Below, piece after piece: positions 18,623 through 29,109 of a stretch of DNA of 64,000 bases. The stretch lies in contig CM060734.1 of NCBI GenBank assembly GCA_030704615.1, forward strand, positions 63,380,042 to 63,444,041, read 5' to 3'. Positions within the stretch are counted from its first letter, which is position 1; each line of letters begins with the position of its first letter. The translations under genes and the position numbers were made by a program. The notes beneath the pieces are model-generated. The model was given only the letters and a program-made list of their open reading frames with translations, was not told the origin of the DNA and did not search any database. Origin of the DNA: Takakia lepidozioides. Lineage: Eukaryota; Streptophyta; Takakiopsida; Takakiales; Takakiaceae.

Positions 18623-21042
18623 TGCACACACCTGTGTTGGAGGTACCACAGGCGGAAGGTCATGACACTGTAACACCAGTCATAGATGAAGTAGTTCAGG
18701 AAGAAAATCCGGTGGGACAATGGCCTGAATGGTTAGTGAGACATCATACTGTTGAAGATCGGGAGGAACAGCAGCAACCTCACCATGATGACCCTCAACA
18801 GGCAATGCTGATGAGTTCCATAGGCAGGACACTTAATTTGTTGGGGACTTATGTCAAATCCCATGTTCCAATTACCCAATTGACAGCCTTGAAAGAGGAA
18901 CTCAGGAAGGAGTTTGAGGCTCGACTTGCCACTGAGTGTGCAAACAAGGTCGATGAAGAGGTCACTCTCAAGATGAAGCAGGACTTGGGCAACACAGAAA
19001 TGGCTTTGCAGTTGGCCAAGCAACAATTGATTGAGGCAAACCTCGCGCAAGACCAGTTGCACGAAGCACATAAGCAACAGCTATACCAAATGCAGGTGCA
19101 GCATGAAAGCAAGTTGCAAGAACTGAATGCACTACATACGGAGTTGCAGACAGTGCATAACAGGATGGCGATACAATGTGCTACATTTACAACTATGCTT
19201 GACCAATCAACAAAAGAAATAAACAGTCAAGCGGAAAAATGTACGAAGGCAGAAGAAGAGAATGTTGAGCAAATGAAGCTCATTGTCGATATGAAGAATA
19301 CAATCTGTCGCCATGAAGATACTTTCAAGCAATACAGGCAGAGGGAAGCTGATCAAGAGAAACACATCGTGGAGTTGCAACAAACCATCGTGGCCAATAG
19401 AAATGAAATCGCGGTCAGTAACAAGGCTTCGAAGGAAGCCAATAATCTACTTGCTGCCTATGCGCAATTGGTTGAGCCACAGGCGAAGCGCATGGAGGCT
19501 TTACAACAGCAGTTGGAATTGTACAAGCTAAGAGAGGAGCAAACTCTCAGGGGAACCACAAGCAGCTTGGTGGATAACAGCCTTATGCAAGTCTGGTTAG
19601 CACAAGGGCCAGTAGAGGGCAAACGCCCACGGAAGCTCACCCAAAGCGAGATGAATGAGCTCAGACTGCAGGTGCAGAACATTGCCACAACTACTATAGA
19701 CATATATAGTAGGATAGCAGAGTTACAAGAGGATGTAGACGGACTCCAGACTCAAGTGGAAAACCTCACTTCAAACATCGACCAAAGAGTCTATATCCCT
19801 CAGGAACAGCTAATGGCTTCTTATTTGCAAGCCAGAACTCTGGCTTTTCAGTCTTCACAGGAGGTGCAGGAGATGCCAATGATACAGGAGCCAGTACCAC
19901 CACCACCACAACAGGTCAGTGTACCAGTAGCTGAACCTGTGGTTACTACAACCACACCACAACCACCACAGCCGGAGGTATGGGGCAATGCCGCTTTTAA
20001 CCCACCTAAAACTCCAGCTGCAAGGGAGTACAGCAGGGCTATGCTTATGCCCTTCAACCAAATTCTCATCATGTTGGATTTGGCTTGGAAAGAATTTAGT
20101 CCTCCGCAGTCATTTGCACATTACTACCAAATCATGCGTATTTGGCTGCCAGTGGCAACTAGGACTAAAGTTCTTCCAAACAATCGACATATTGAAGATC
20201 ATCACTTTGCACAATACTGGCACGAGGCAGGTACCATGTTGAGGGAATTGGTTGCTTTCCAGGTTGTACATGGACTCATTTATACCAAGACCAAGGAGAT
20301 AGCAAGTATTGTCATGGGGTGCGGGCTATACTACGCTGCTTGTTTTCTGGTACGTTACCACATTGAGCAACAAAAGATGCAAACACGCTTTCAAAGTTAC
20401 TCCAGTGGAGATCATTGGGTATTACCTTCGGTGCCACCTCATATGTACCTATATGACCCAAAAGTTATGATGCAGAAGGATTCTCAAATTCGTTCATGGT
20501 TTCAAGCAGCCTGCAACCAATTGTCAACACAGAAATTCGGACTTGATGACATTTTCTATAAGGGACATGTGGCATGGAAGTACTTGCACGCTGCACCAGT
20601 AATTGGTACCCCACTCATCTGGACAGACAAGGAGCTCAGTGCCTACACCAATTTTGTTGTTCAGCGGTTACACCAAGTTGTAAAATACAAACTTCCAGAC
20701 ATGGTAGGACAGCATTGTATGCCCCAGATGATTCCACAAAAAGTTAGAAAATTAAAACACCTGAGAGGCGATGAGGATTCTGATACAACTGTTTCTTCAC
20801 AGAATTCTTTTGACATGGGAGAAGACTATGCAATTCAGATGGAAGAGAAGAAACAAAGGGGATCTCCTATGCCGGAAAGATTACCTCGATATCAGCCTCC
20901 AGAAGGCCTCACTTATCCAGGTAGTGATCAACCATCTCCATCAACCAGAGACAGACCTCGGGCTCGTACACACAGCCCACCACGAAACTATCAACGTCAA
21001 CAAGGTGCTCACTCACAAAGGTTTGCTACTCGAAAACAGTAA
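18613..21042 (+). CDS. Post-integrase extra ORF, coiled-coil protein
   Basis: An 809-codon uninterrupted frame. Residues about 85-330 are a long coiled coil rich in Leu/Glu/Gln/Lys (TALKEELRKEFEARLATE; KLQELNALHTELQTVHNRM; LQQQLELYKLREEQ). A second short coil (YSRIAELQEDVDGLQTQVEN) is followed by a Pro-rich spacer (PVPPPPQQVSVPVAEP). A C-terminal globular part of about 250 residues contains a hydrophobic stretch (IASIVMGCGLYYAACFLV) that could be a membrane segment or a buried helix. The end is basic (PRARTHSPPRNYQRQQ). It ends 38 bp before the right LTR. No known domain; together with the two preceding parts it made a protein of about 1,390 residues. Confidence 0.6.
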   Translation: MHIMHTPVLEVPQAEGHDTVTPVIDEVVQEENPVGQWPEWLVRHHTVEDREEQQQPHHDDPQQAMLMSSIGRTLNLLGTYVKSHVPITQLTALKEELRKEFEARLATECANKVDEEVTLKMKQDLGNTEMALQLAKQQLIEANLAQDQLHEAHKQQLYQMQVQHESKLQELNALHTELQTVHNRMAIQCATFTTMLDQSTKEINSQAEKCTKAEEENVEQMKLIVDMKNTICRHEDTFKQYRQREADQEKHIVELQQTIVANRNEIAVSNKASKEANNLLAAYAQLVEPQAKRMEALQQQLELYKLREEQTLRGTTSSLVDNSLMQVWLAQGPVEGKRPRKLTQSEMNELRLQVQNIATTTIDIYSRIAELQEDVDGLQTQVENLTSNIDQRVYIPQEQLMASYLQARTLAFQSSQEVQEMPMIQEPVPPPPQQVSVPVAEPVVTTTTPQPPQPEVWGNAAFNPPKTPAAREYSRAMLMPFNQILIMLDLAWKEFSPPQSFAHYYQIMRIWLPVATRTKVLPNNRHIEDHHFAQYWHEAGTMLRELVAFQVVHGLIYTKTKEIASIVMGCGLYYAACFLVRYHIEQQKMQTRFQSYSSGDHWVLPSVPPHMYLYDPKVMMQKDSQIRSWFQAACNQLSTQKFGLDDIFYKGHVAWKYLHAAPVIGTPLIWTDKELSAYTNFVVQRLHQVVKYKLPDMVGQHCMPQMIPQKVRKLKHLRGDEDSDTTVSSQNSFDMGEDYAIQMEEKKQRGSPMPERLPRYQPPEGLTYPGSDQPSPSTRDRPRARTHSPPRNYQRQQGAHSQRFATRKQ

Positions 21043-21061
21043 ACCGTGAGGACACGGCTTT

Positions 21062-21080
21062 TTGAGGGGGGAAGGGGTAA
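21062..21080 (+). promoter_or_regulatory. Polypurine tract
   Basis: TTGAGGGGGGAAGGGGTAA lies directly before the right LTR. The G/A run at 21064-21077 is a plausible plus-strand primer. Confidence 0.75.
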
Positions 21081-22305
21081 TGTTAGAGGACTGTAGGGGA
21101 CTTAGACACTTATACGGGATCTGTAGGGTACCCTTAATTTTGCACAGACTGAGACCAACAGGAGCCTTAGGGGTGACAGCAGCGCACTGTAGAGGGGGGT
21201 TACACAGTCGTCACAGCCGACACAGCCCGTCACAGTCGTCACAGCCCACACAGCCGACACAGCCGTCACAGTCGTCACAGCCCACACAGCCGACACAGCC
21301 CGTCACAGTCGTCACAGCCCACACAGCCAACACAGCCCGTCACAGTCGTCACAACCCACACAGCCAACACAGCCCGTCACAGCAGACACAGCCAACACAG
21401 CCCGTCACAGCCCGTCACAGTCGTCACAACCCACACAGCCAACACAGCCCGTCACAGTCGTCACAGCAGACACAGCCCACACAGCCCGTCACAGTCGTCA
21501 CAGCAGACACAGCCCACACAGCCCGTCACAGTCGTCACAGCAGACACAGCCAGTCACAGCCCGGCACAGCCCACACAGCCAGTCACAGCCCGGCACAGCC
21601 ACACAGCCAGTCACAGCCCGTCACAGCCCGACACAGCCAAACACAGCCAGTCACCGCTTGACACAGCTGTCACGATAATAGGGAACGAAGAGTAGGACAG
21701 GGAACGACTGTGGGGAACAACACCTGTAAAGGGAACATGTTAGTTCACAGACGACGGTTAGAGAGGGAAACGGTTAGAACCGCGGATAGGAGGATAAAGG
21801 GAGAAACGGGGAATGAAGGGGGATCATCATTATTCGGAGGAGGACTTCGGAGTCAGGCTGGAGCGGAGATCGGAGGCAAGAGATGGAGAGCACGATGAAG
21901 GAGAAAAGAGGATTAGTAGATGCTTGTTATATGCAAAGCTGTAGTGATATTGGAGAGCAGATTAGAGACATAATGGCTTCGGCCTGATACCTGATAAATC
22001 ATAATCTGATACATATACGATACAATCACACTGTGTAGAGAGATCTGAGAGAAGCTGTGGATTGAATGGATGAGTGAAGGAAACCGATAGATTGATGAAG
22101 CAAACTGATACTTAATTATCAATGCCAAGGGTAGCTAAGATGAATGCGGAAAGAGAAACGCATAGGAAACACCCCCATGATACACTAGCTGTAGGTCATG
22201 ACTGATTGTTCTGCGCGGGCTGAGTACTTAGAGATTTCCAACTCTTCTATCTTGGAGTTTCCGCCTCGGATAGCGAAGGGATGGGTGAGTAAAAGCCGCG
22301 CGACA
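21081..22305 (+). repeat. Right LTR (1,225 bp)
   Basis: Begins TGTTAGAGGACTGTAGG and ends AAAAGCCGCGCGACA. It is closely similar to the left LTR, with scattered single-base differences. It is longer by 86 bp, mainly because of extra CACAGCC-type units at 21208-21670. Confidence 0.92.
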
Positions 22306-22925
22306 GTAAGCTGCAATGGAATCCTACCTATTGTTTTGGATCTGTCATGACATCAGGCTTATGATCTGCCATCTGTTTTTTATACAAAAGAGGATGGATC
22401 TCGGCTGTTCATGCTGTTTGTTGGTACAAGTCTTGAACATGCAATCTGACAGGTTGCATTCACATTCCCTTGATACCTTGTATGATCACATGTCTCGGGG
22501 TGAATACAAATGATATGGAATCTACTTCATCTGGCTCAAGTTGGACTGCTTGGTGGGATACTGAGATTCTGACAAAATGCAGGCTGGTCCTTATGCCTTG
22601 GCTGATGCATGACCTGCCATAATTAATGGCTGAATTGGTAAGCTGCTGGTATATGTACAGGCTGAACCAAGAGGCCTTGCAGCATGCACAGGGACAATAA
22701 TATCTTATCTTGTCCCACACAAGAACAAACCCCGCCCTCCCACCCTGTTTTGTCTTGGATGATTGGGTGGTGTCTTTTGGGATGATTTGACAAGACTGGA
22801 AATGTGAGATAGTGCCCTATCCAGGGCTATTTATGTCTTTAATTGACAATGACCCTTATGGGTCTTGTCCATGTCTTGACATGACGTGAATATCTTCCCT
22901 CTCTCTTTTTAACTTTTTCAGCAGA
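22306..22925. mobile_element. Large unidentified repeat, copy B, right part
   Basis: This resumes copy B after the LTR element: GTAAGCTGCAATGG, decayed tandem-like sequence, then the ACCCCGCCCTCCCACCCTGTTTTGTC block at about 22731. The TTAATTGACAATGACC...GTCTTGTCCATGTCTTGACATGACGTGAATATC block (to about 22905) follows, matching 5711-5910 of copy A. The inverted right arm seen at 5960-6148 is not present; a LINE fragment starts instead. Confidence 0.6.
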
Positions 22926-22936
22926 GGGGTCAACTA

Positions 22937-23565
22937 TGAGGTTAAGAAAACCATGCTTTGTCGCATTATTAGACCTGCCTTGGAGTACGGATCTGCAATA
23001 TGGGTTGATAAATCTGACTTAGAGGCTGTAGTGTCCAAAGCCATGTCTGTTGCCATGAGATTGTCTGATGAAAATGAAGTTAGGCAGAAAACTTCCCTGA
23101 ACTTGTTTCCAGTCAGTGATATGGGGGAGGACATCTTGGATGACCTCATGGGTCTACCCACTCTCGGCACTAGACTGAAATTTAAACTTAGGGCAGGAAG
23201 CCTACCTTTGAGCAGCAAATAGAAGCAGAGAGGAAAGAGAGAGTGCAATTGCCCGCTGTGTGGGCAATCTGAAGACAGTACTCATTTTCTGATACACTGT
23301 CCGGGGTTCGCTCACCAAAGAGACGCTCTCTTCAAATCTATCAAGGGAATTGTGCCTGTACCTCTGTTTACCAATTTTGAAAGTCTCAAGGCTGAGCCAA
23401 AAGCCTAGGCCCTCCCGAGGCCTAGTTATTGGGCAAATCACACACAACAGTTTGATGCTTGTGTGAAGGGATTTCTAGAGGATATATGGAAAACCCAGAT
23501 TAATTCTATATATGAAGGTAAGTCTTACTACCAACGTCAGCCCCTGATAGAGGCAGGTTCTGTCC
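22937..23565 (+). pseudogene. LINE ORF2 C-terminal fragment 3
   Basis: Plus-strand copy of the LINE tail. LCRIIRPALEYGSAIWVDKS is the conserved motif after the RT domain. DLEAVVSKAMSVAMRLSDEN and KLRAGSLPL follow, and then, after a stop at 23221, CPLCGQSEDSTHFLIHCPGF in another frame near 23252-23312. A frameshift and a TAG (about 23407) break it. It covers the same portion of the LINE as the fragments at 1870-3320, and begins slightly more upstream. Confidence 0.75.
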
Positions 23566-23639
23566 TTTTTTTTTCCGCTCAAACTGGGCGCGGGGTCAAT
23601 GGCCACAAGGCTATGGCAAACAACGTCTTATGCGTACAA

Positions 23640-23890
23640 TCTTTTAACTTTTTTTGCACCCTCTCTCCCTTGTGGTTTGTTTACTTTTGTGAACAGCAAA
23701 AAAGAGAGGGAGGAAGAGAGAGAGAGAGAGGGAGAGGGAGAGAGGGACAGAGAGGGACAGAGAGAGGGAGAGATCATGAAACCAAAAAAAAAAAAAAAAA
23801 TGGGGGGGGGGGAATGACTGAGCCCGTGGTGCTCAGTCACTCCCCCCCCCCCCCCCCCACCTTTTTCTTTTCTCTTTGTTGCCCCCGACA
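23640..23890. repeat. Foldback palindromes B2/A4, compound
   Basis: Two palindromic centres lie close together. Near 23685, CCCTCTCTCCC...TGTGAACAGC...AAGAGAGGG resembles the loop at 5925-5965. Near 23828, GAATGACTGAGC faces GCTCAGTCACTCC between a G-run and a long C-run. AG-rich arms join them. This is the most compact example of the A and B palindromes combined. Confidence 0.65.
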
Positions 23891-24229
23891 TGCTTGGTTT
23901 TTTTTGTTTTTGATCTGGAATGTTCCTAATGAGGCCAACTTGTGGGTGCCAGCTTATGGGGAAAGAGAAGAAGTCCCCTACCCCAAAGAAAGGGGCGGAC
24001 AATCTGTTTGCTCTACCGGCACGTGTGATGCGCCAGGGCGTCTCACGGCTAACCAGCCCCATCGACAGTTGCAGCCGGAGGGCTCGTCTGCCCCCTGAGG
24101 CCAGTACCCCCCCTCTTGTCCACATCTTGGATGCGCCAGGGGCCGGCTCAGCCAGCTCTCCTATTTGGGAGGTTGTTGCTGAGCCGGATGCTCAGTTGAG
24201 CACACCCCCGGCCACCAAGACGGGGTGAA

Positions 24230-26203
24230 ATGTACGTTGGCAAGCACATCACCTGTTCGGGGCCCCGGTATGGGCACCTTTTGGATGTCACCCCCATAGC
24301 AACCCCTTCCTCCGTAGCAAAGGCTGCACTTGCCAAGGCCCAACGTCAGGTTCAAGGGCCTTTGAAAGCCTCCATTGCCAGCCCATTGTTGTCGATGAGG
24401 GAGGAGGAGACGAGGAGGGCCAATGAAGTGGCCAAGATAGCGAAGCGCCTTGAAGAAGTCAAGCCGGGTGAGGGCTTCTACCCTGATATGCATTTGGGGG
24501 GGGGGGGGGGGGGGGGGAGGAGAGGAGGAGGTATGGGCCGGTTCAGAGCAGCCTAGCCGATCAGCGACACTGCCCCCTGAGCCTGAGCGGTCAGCAAAGA
24601 AGGGCCTGGACTACGGGGCGCCGCCGCCGGCTATGCTCCACATCTGGAATCTACTTCCAGTGGCGCTCCGGGAGGGGATAGAGCGGGCACATCCGGAAAC
24701 GGGGACTCCTCCCACATCGTGTGACACCAGGGGCGAGTCGGACAAGCTTGCAAAGGTACAACTGTCGCACCTTGTTCCATGATTTATCCTTTCCTTTGCA
24801 TGCATGATTTTCTTTGTTGTTTGTTTCTTTTTTTGAATTTGGAGAGGTTATTTGTCTTCAGGAGGCAGCAACATGGCTGGCCTCATTGGTGCAGTCCAGA
24901 GGGGTTGCCAATGAGGGAGAGCACGTGGTGTTCATGAAGGACCCAAACACCAAAGGTAAGAAGAAGAGGCCTCGATCTCCCGAGATCCCTTTTACCATCA
25001 ATGAAGGGACTGCCGAGGAGAGAGAGAGAAGGGAGAGGGAGAAGGAGAGAGAGGAAGTAGCGGGGAAGGGGAAAGAGATGGTCGTGGAGAAGGGGAAGGA
25101 AAAGAAGAAAAAGAAAAAGAAGTCCCGTGGAGAGGAAGGGGTGAGTGTGCATGCGGGGGAGGGCAGTGGGGTAACAAAGGAGCAGATGAAGGAGGCTACA
25201 AAGAAGGGAGAGGGTGGGATGGCCTTGGCGATACAAGACGTGGAGGTGACAAAGATCGTGGTGCCACCGGTGGAGGTGAATCGCCATGGTGACCCCTGCG
25301 GTGCGTTCTGGGAGGCTATGAAGAAGCCAGCCTTCGAATTCGCATTGAGGTGGTTCCCTTTGCACATCGAGTGGGCTGATCAGCACTTTGGCGCGAAGCG
25401 GGTGTATGCCCGTGAGTTAGACCGCCGGTTTCCGGGCAATTGGAGTGACACAAAGGTGATGGAGATGGTGGGGCGAAACTTGAAGGACAGGAGGTACCGT
25501 GCCAGACAGATCATTCGGAGGGCAATGGAAAAGGGGGCCATACCCAAACCACCTTATGGAATTACACAGGTTGGAAAATCCTGAATCATGTCACCTTCCA
25601 TTTGTCGCATGTGCATTAATGAGGTGGATTCGATGCAACGTATGTGTGTAATTCACTAATTGTTGGGGGGGGGGGGGGGGTGCATATGTATCGTGGGATG
25701 CACTCATTGCGGGAGAGACTGATGTTGCAAACAATGCCAAATTTGACCGGGCACGCGAAGCAACAATAGTCCGCCTTGACAAGCACGAATCCACACACAA
25801 GTAGGGCGCCGGCGGATGCAAGGGCTTTATCTTGCGATTTGCAAGTTGTACTTCCCTATGGATTTTGTTATGTCTTCTTTCTGGCTCCATCATCGCGAAG
25901 AACTGACTTTAATTTGTGGCATGTGTAGCAACGCGCGTTTGAGAAGAAGCCATCTCCGGTAGAGTACAACTACGCCAAGGAGCATGGTTGGCAATCCCTC
26001 ATGAAGAACATGGCCAACACAGAAGGGATGAGTGCACTACACGGCACTAGTATGGATGAGGGTCATGCCCAGGGATTGGATGAGAGCTCTGTGGGACTTA
26101 GGGGAACACGCCTCATTTACGAGCTCTGGCAAAGGGCGCGGAGTCATCAGGCTCATCGGATAGCTCTGAGTCCTCCACTGAGGATGAGGATGAGGATGAG
26201 TAG
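24230..26203 (+). pseudogene. CACTA-internal spliced gene-like region, unknown
   Basis: A probable multi-exon gene on the element strand. Candidate exons: 24230-24466; about 24550-24756 (ends at GCAAAG|GTACAA); 24862-25569 (from CTTCAG|GAGGCA to CACAG|GTTGG); and from 25929 (TGTGTAG|CAACGCG) to a TAG at 26201-26203. The third exon has a Lys/Glu-rich linker, then a basic helical domain (FWEAMKKPAFEFALRWFPLH; ELDRRFPGNWSDTKVMEMVG; NLKDRRYRARQIIRRAMEKG) that looks DNA-binding. The last part is Ser/acid-rich (SSGSSDSSESSTEDEDEDE), in a frame shifted from the exon start. A run of about 30 G at 24488-24517 sits in the second intron. I do not recognise the family; a CACTA accessory protein is the positional guess. 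Confidence 0.4.
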
Positions 26204-26439
26204 TCCTAGTCCATGTAGGTCTCAGGGTCAGTCTACTGAACCCTTGTGAGCTTTTCAGCTCATTTCTTGTAAATATATTTCCATATTTCCATCTTCCATC
26301 TTATTCATGTGTCGCACCGTCCTCACCCTCGATTCATGCTTGCTCAATTGTGTACCTGCTAACTCAGAGAAATTGAACTGTAAGTTCTCCCATCCCCAAA
26401 TACAAAACCAGGAAAAAAACAAAAAACCACCCCCAATTC

Positions 26440-27156
26440 ACCCCCAAAATGAACCCCCAATCCCCCCCACCAGGTTGCCCTCGCGACTGCAGCACGTCGC
26501 CAATGGTGACGTGTTTTTTGGGCGGGGGTCGCAAGTAGCGACGGTCGGGCATCGCAAACCCCATTGCGGGCGGCAACGCCCGACACCCCCTGCGACGTGT
26601 TTTTTAGTCCGGGGGTCGCAAGCCGCGACGCCCTGGCGTCGCGGAGACCGCCACCCTGCCTGCGCCACGTTTTTTTTTTTTATTAAATTTAAAACAAAAG
26701 CGACGCCGGAGCGTCACAACAACCCACGCTCGGGCGTGGCAGAGACCGACTCCTGCTGTTTTGTGCCATGTCCAATAGTCGCTTGCAGCGACGCACGGGA
26801 GTCGCTTGGCGTACCACCCGGCTGACTCCCGGGCAGGTTAGAAAAAAAAGAATGGGATGCGATGCCGCGCCGGCGCCCCCATCAACGCCGTCGGCTGGAG
26901 GGCCGCAACGGCGAGACGTCGCTCGAAGAGGCTCCTGCCATCGGCGCGGACGACCTGAAAAACCGACGTCCGGCAGTCGCGGGAGTTGGTGCGGGGGCTC
27001 GCGACCCCCATACGTTGCATTTTTGCGACGCCCTTGCGATTGCAGGGCGACGGCCGGGCGTCGCAAATTCTGCGCGTCCCGCGTGCCCGAAATGGGCATT
27101 TTCCCGACGCTGCGGCGTGGCGCGGGCGTCGCAAAGGCCCCCCTTTTCCTGTAGTG
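26440..27156. repeat. CACTA subterminal GTCGC repeat region
   Basis: GC-rich sequence with many GTCGC/GCGAC pentamers in both orientations (for example CGCGACTGCAGCACGTCGCC, GGGGGTCGCAAGTAGCGACG, GGGGGTCGCAAGCCGCGACG). It ends at the TAGTG terminus. The density of the motif and its position next to the TIR fit transposase-binding subterminal repeats. Long open frames on both strands here are a by-product of composition. Confidence 0.65.
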
Positions 27157-27164
27157 ACATTGAC

Positions 27165-28223
27165 ATGATGTTTAACTCTCTCCAGTAGATGACGTCACTC
27201 CTCAAAAGCATCGATGATTGCTATAAGTTCTTTGTCATGGATTTTATAATTGATCTGTACAGCGAAAAATTTGCGAGAACGAAAACCAACAGGGTGAAGT
27301 CGGCCATCTGTACCGTATCGAGATAATATAGCGCCAAGTGCAAAGTCCGATGCATCTGCTTCCAAGAAGAATGGTTTAGATAGGTCTGCATGTACCAGTA
27401 TTGGAGCCGTTGTAAATGTCTGCTTCAGCCTTTTAAATGCCTGGTCAGCCTTCTCGTCCTATACAAATTTGTCCTTCCCTGTGAGTCGTGTCAATGGTGC
27501 AGCAATTTTGGAGTAGTCCTTGATGAAGATTTTATAGAAATTTGCAAATCCCAGAAAACATTATACATCTCGGACCGAAGTTGGTTTAATCCACTCGATG
27601 ATGGTTTGTATTTTCTTCTAATCTATAAAGACGCATTTATCGGAAATAATGTAGCCCAAAAATTCGACCTTAGATTGATGGAAAAAATATTTTTTCAACT
27701 TGACATATATTTCTCTTTCTCTTAATTTATCAAGGACAGGGCGTACATGACAGCCGTGTTCTTCTTCATTATGTGAAAATATCTAAATGTCGTCCAAATA
27801 GATGACTACAAAGTCATCTAAAAATTCTCGAAAAATGTCATTCATCATATGCTGAAAATTTGCTGGAGCAGTTGTAAGACCAAAAAGCATAACACTGTAT
27901 TCAAAATGTCCATACCTTGTTCGAAAAGCTGTTTTCCCTTCGTCTTCTCCTTTTATCCGTACAAGGTTATAAGCTCATCTCAAGTCAATTTTGGTGAAAA
28001 TATTCGCTCGTCCCAGCTGATCGAGAAGCCCAGAAATCAGCGGCAACAGATAACGATTTTTAATTGTGACTTTGTTGAGACCGCGATAGCCTACACACAT
28101 TCGTAATGATCCGTCATTCTTTTTCACAAACAAGATAGGCGCCCCCGCAGGTGATTTTGAATGTCGGATGAAGTGTTTTGACAAATTTTCATCATTGTAT
28201 TTACGGAATGCAGCCAACTCCAT
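27165..28223 (-). pseudogene. RT/RNase H of the minus-strand Ty3 relic
   Basis: The segment 28223-27975 encodes [39 protein letters not shown] and NIFTKIDLR, all typical RT motifs. Further down, in several frames, are remnants of the MPFGL and [12 protein letters not shown] regions (about 27790-27900) and of the RNase H ADASDFALGA region (about 27330-27370). At least three frame breaks and stops occur. Confidence 0.75.
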
Positions 28224-28687
28224 CTGGGATAAGTTATAGATTGGGCCGAATGATGGTTGGGCTCCTTCTTGTAACTCAATTGCATAGTCATAGGGTCGAT
28301 GTTATGACAATATGTCTGCATTTTTCTTCTCGAAGACATCATTGAAATCTTAATATTAAGTGGATAATGTTTAAGTACCTTTGCATTTCCCTGTTGTGGT
28401 CTTGATCGGAGTCGCATAAAGTGCAAATGCCGCATCATTTTTGGTAGCTCTCATGAAAGCTCTAGCTCCAAGGAACGGGGGTTGAATACCTTTGATATTT
28501 CTACATTTTTGTTTTGCAATTTTTTTTTGCGATCGCGAGTCGATGTCAGGATTCTGAAGTACGAACCAGGGAAGTCCAATGATCACAAGATTCATTGGAG
28601 ACTGGATGACGTTGAAAACAATATGTAATGCTTGATATTTAAGCTTCACTTCAAGTGGTCGAGTTTTATGGTCAACATTCCCTGATG

Positions 28688-29059
28688 CTAACGGTCGTCC
28701 ATCGATGACTTCAAAGGGGCCGATAATTTTTTCTTTACGAGCGTTAAATTACGGTGCTTCGCAAATTTTTTGTCAATAAAACATGCTGAAGCCCCTAAAT
28801 CTAAAAGTGTTTTTACAAAGATCTCTCGATTTTGCACTCTGACTTTTACCGGAACTGTGAAGCAAGGTACAGGGTCTGGAGGTAGAAATTTTTGTGGTGA
28901 GGAATTTGTGGTGTTTAGCCGCATGGTCTCTACTGTGACTGAACATCTTCGTTTTTTGACCTCCTCGTAACGAACACTTGAGTTGCGCCCCGAGCTTTGA
29001 ATCTTTTCTTGTTGGGGCAGTTCATCGTTATATGATCTTCTTCTCCGCAATAGAGGCAT
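28688..29059 (-). pseudogene. Protease of the minus-strand Ty3 relic
   Basis: A 123-codon frame containing FTVPVKVRVQNREIFVKTLL followed by DLGASACFID. Ty3 proteases normally have D-S-G or D-T-G at this point; here the Ser is Leu. This should abolish activity and fits a decayed element. The zinc-knuckle region (CLYCGEEDH-like, about 29015-29050) is just upstream in another frame. Confidence 0.65.
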
Positions 29060-29109
29060 AATCCATTCGAGCGTCGTCTTTGTTTTTCTTGTGGCGTCAA
29101 TGGCTTGAA

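Larger units (their letters stand above)
8688..22305 (+). mobile_element. Athila/Tat-like Ty3 LTR retrotransposon with extra ORFs
   Basis: A 13.6-kb element runs from TGTTAG at 8688 to GCGACA at 22305, with LTRs at 8688-9826 and 21081-22305. The flanks are GGAAG (8683-8687) and GTAAG (22306-22310), a 5-bp target duplication with one mismatch. A primer-binding-like site follows the left LTR at 9827 and a purine tract precedes the right LTR. Order inside: pre-gag frame, acidic linker, gag, zinc knuckles, protease, RT, RNase H, integrase, a repeat-coded tail, then about 4.2 kb of extra coding sequence. RT and integrase motifs place it among Ty3/gypsy elements without a chromodomain. Several frameshifts make this copy non-autonomous. 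Confidence 0.9.
23930..27156 (+). mobile_element. CACTA (En/Spm) transposon, 3' part
   Basis: The right end at 27156 reads CCCCCTTTTCCTGTAGTG. Its reverse complement, CACTACAGGAAAAGG, is a canonical CACTA terminal inverted repeat. The last 700 bp are GC-rich and full of GTCGC/GCGAC motifs, as expected of CACTA subterminal repeats. A spliced gene-like region precedes this. No matching left CACTACAGG end was found in the window, so the 5' part is missing or was replaced by the foldback/LINE sequence ending near 23890. Confidence 0.7.

Noticed and set aside
23599-24125. Frames over the palindrome and C-run near 23.8 kb
   Set aside because: They read through AG-rich and poly-C tracts and have no conserved motif.
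24488-24517. Long G-run as a telomeric or functional quadruplex tract
   Set aside because: A simple homopolymer in an intron of a decayed transposon gene; its length may also be inexact in the assembly.
26307-27211. Numerous overlapping frames on both strands
   Set aside because: GC-rich GTCGC subterminal repeats of the CACTA element produce open frames by composition.
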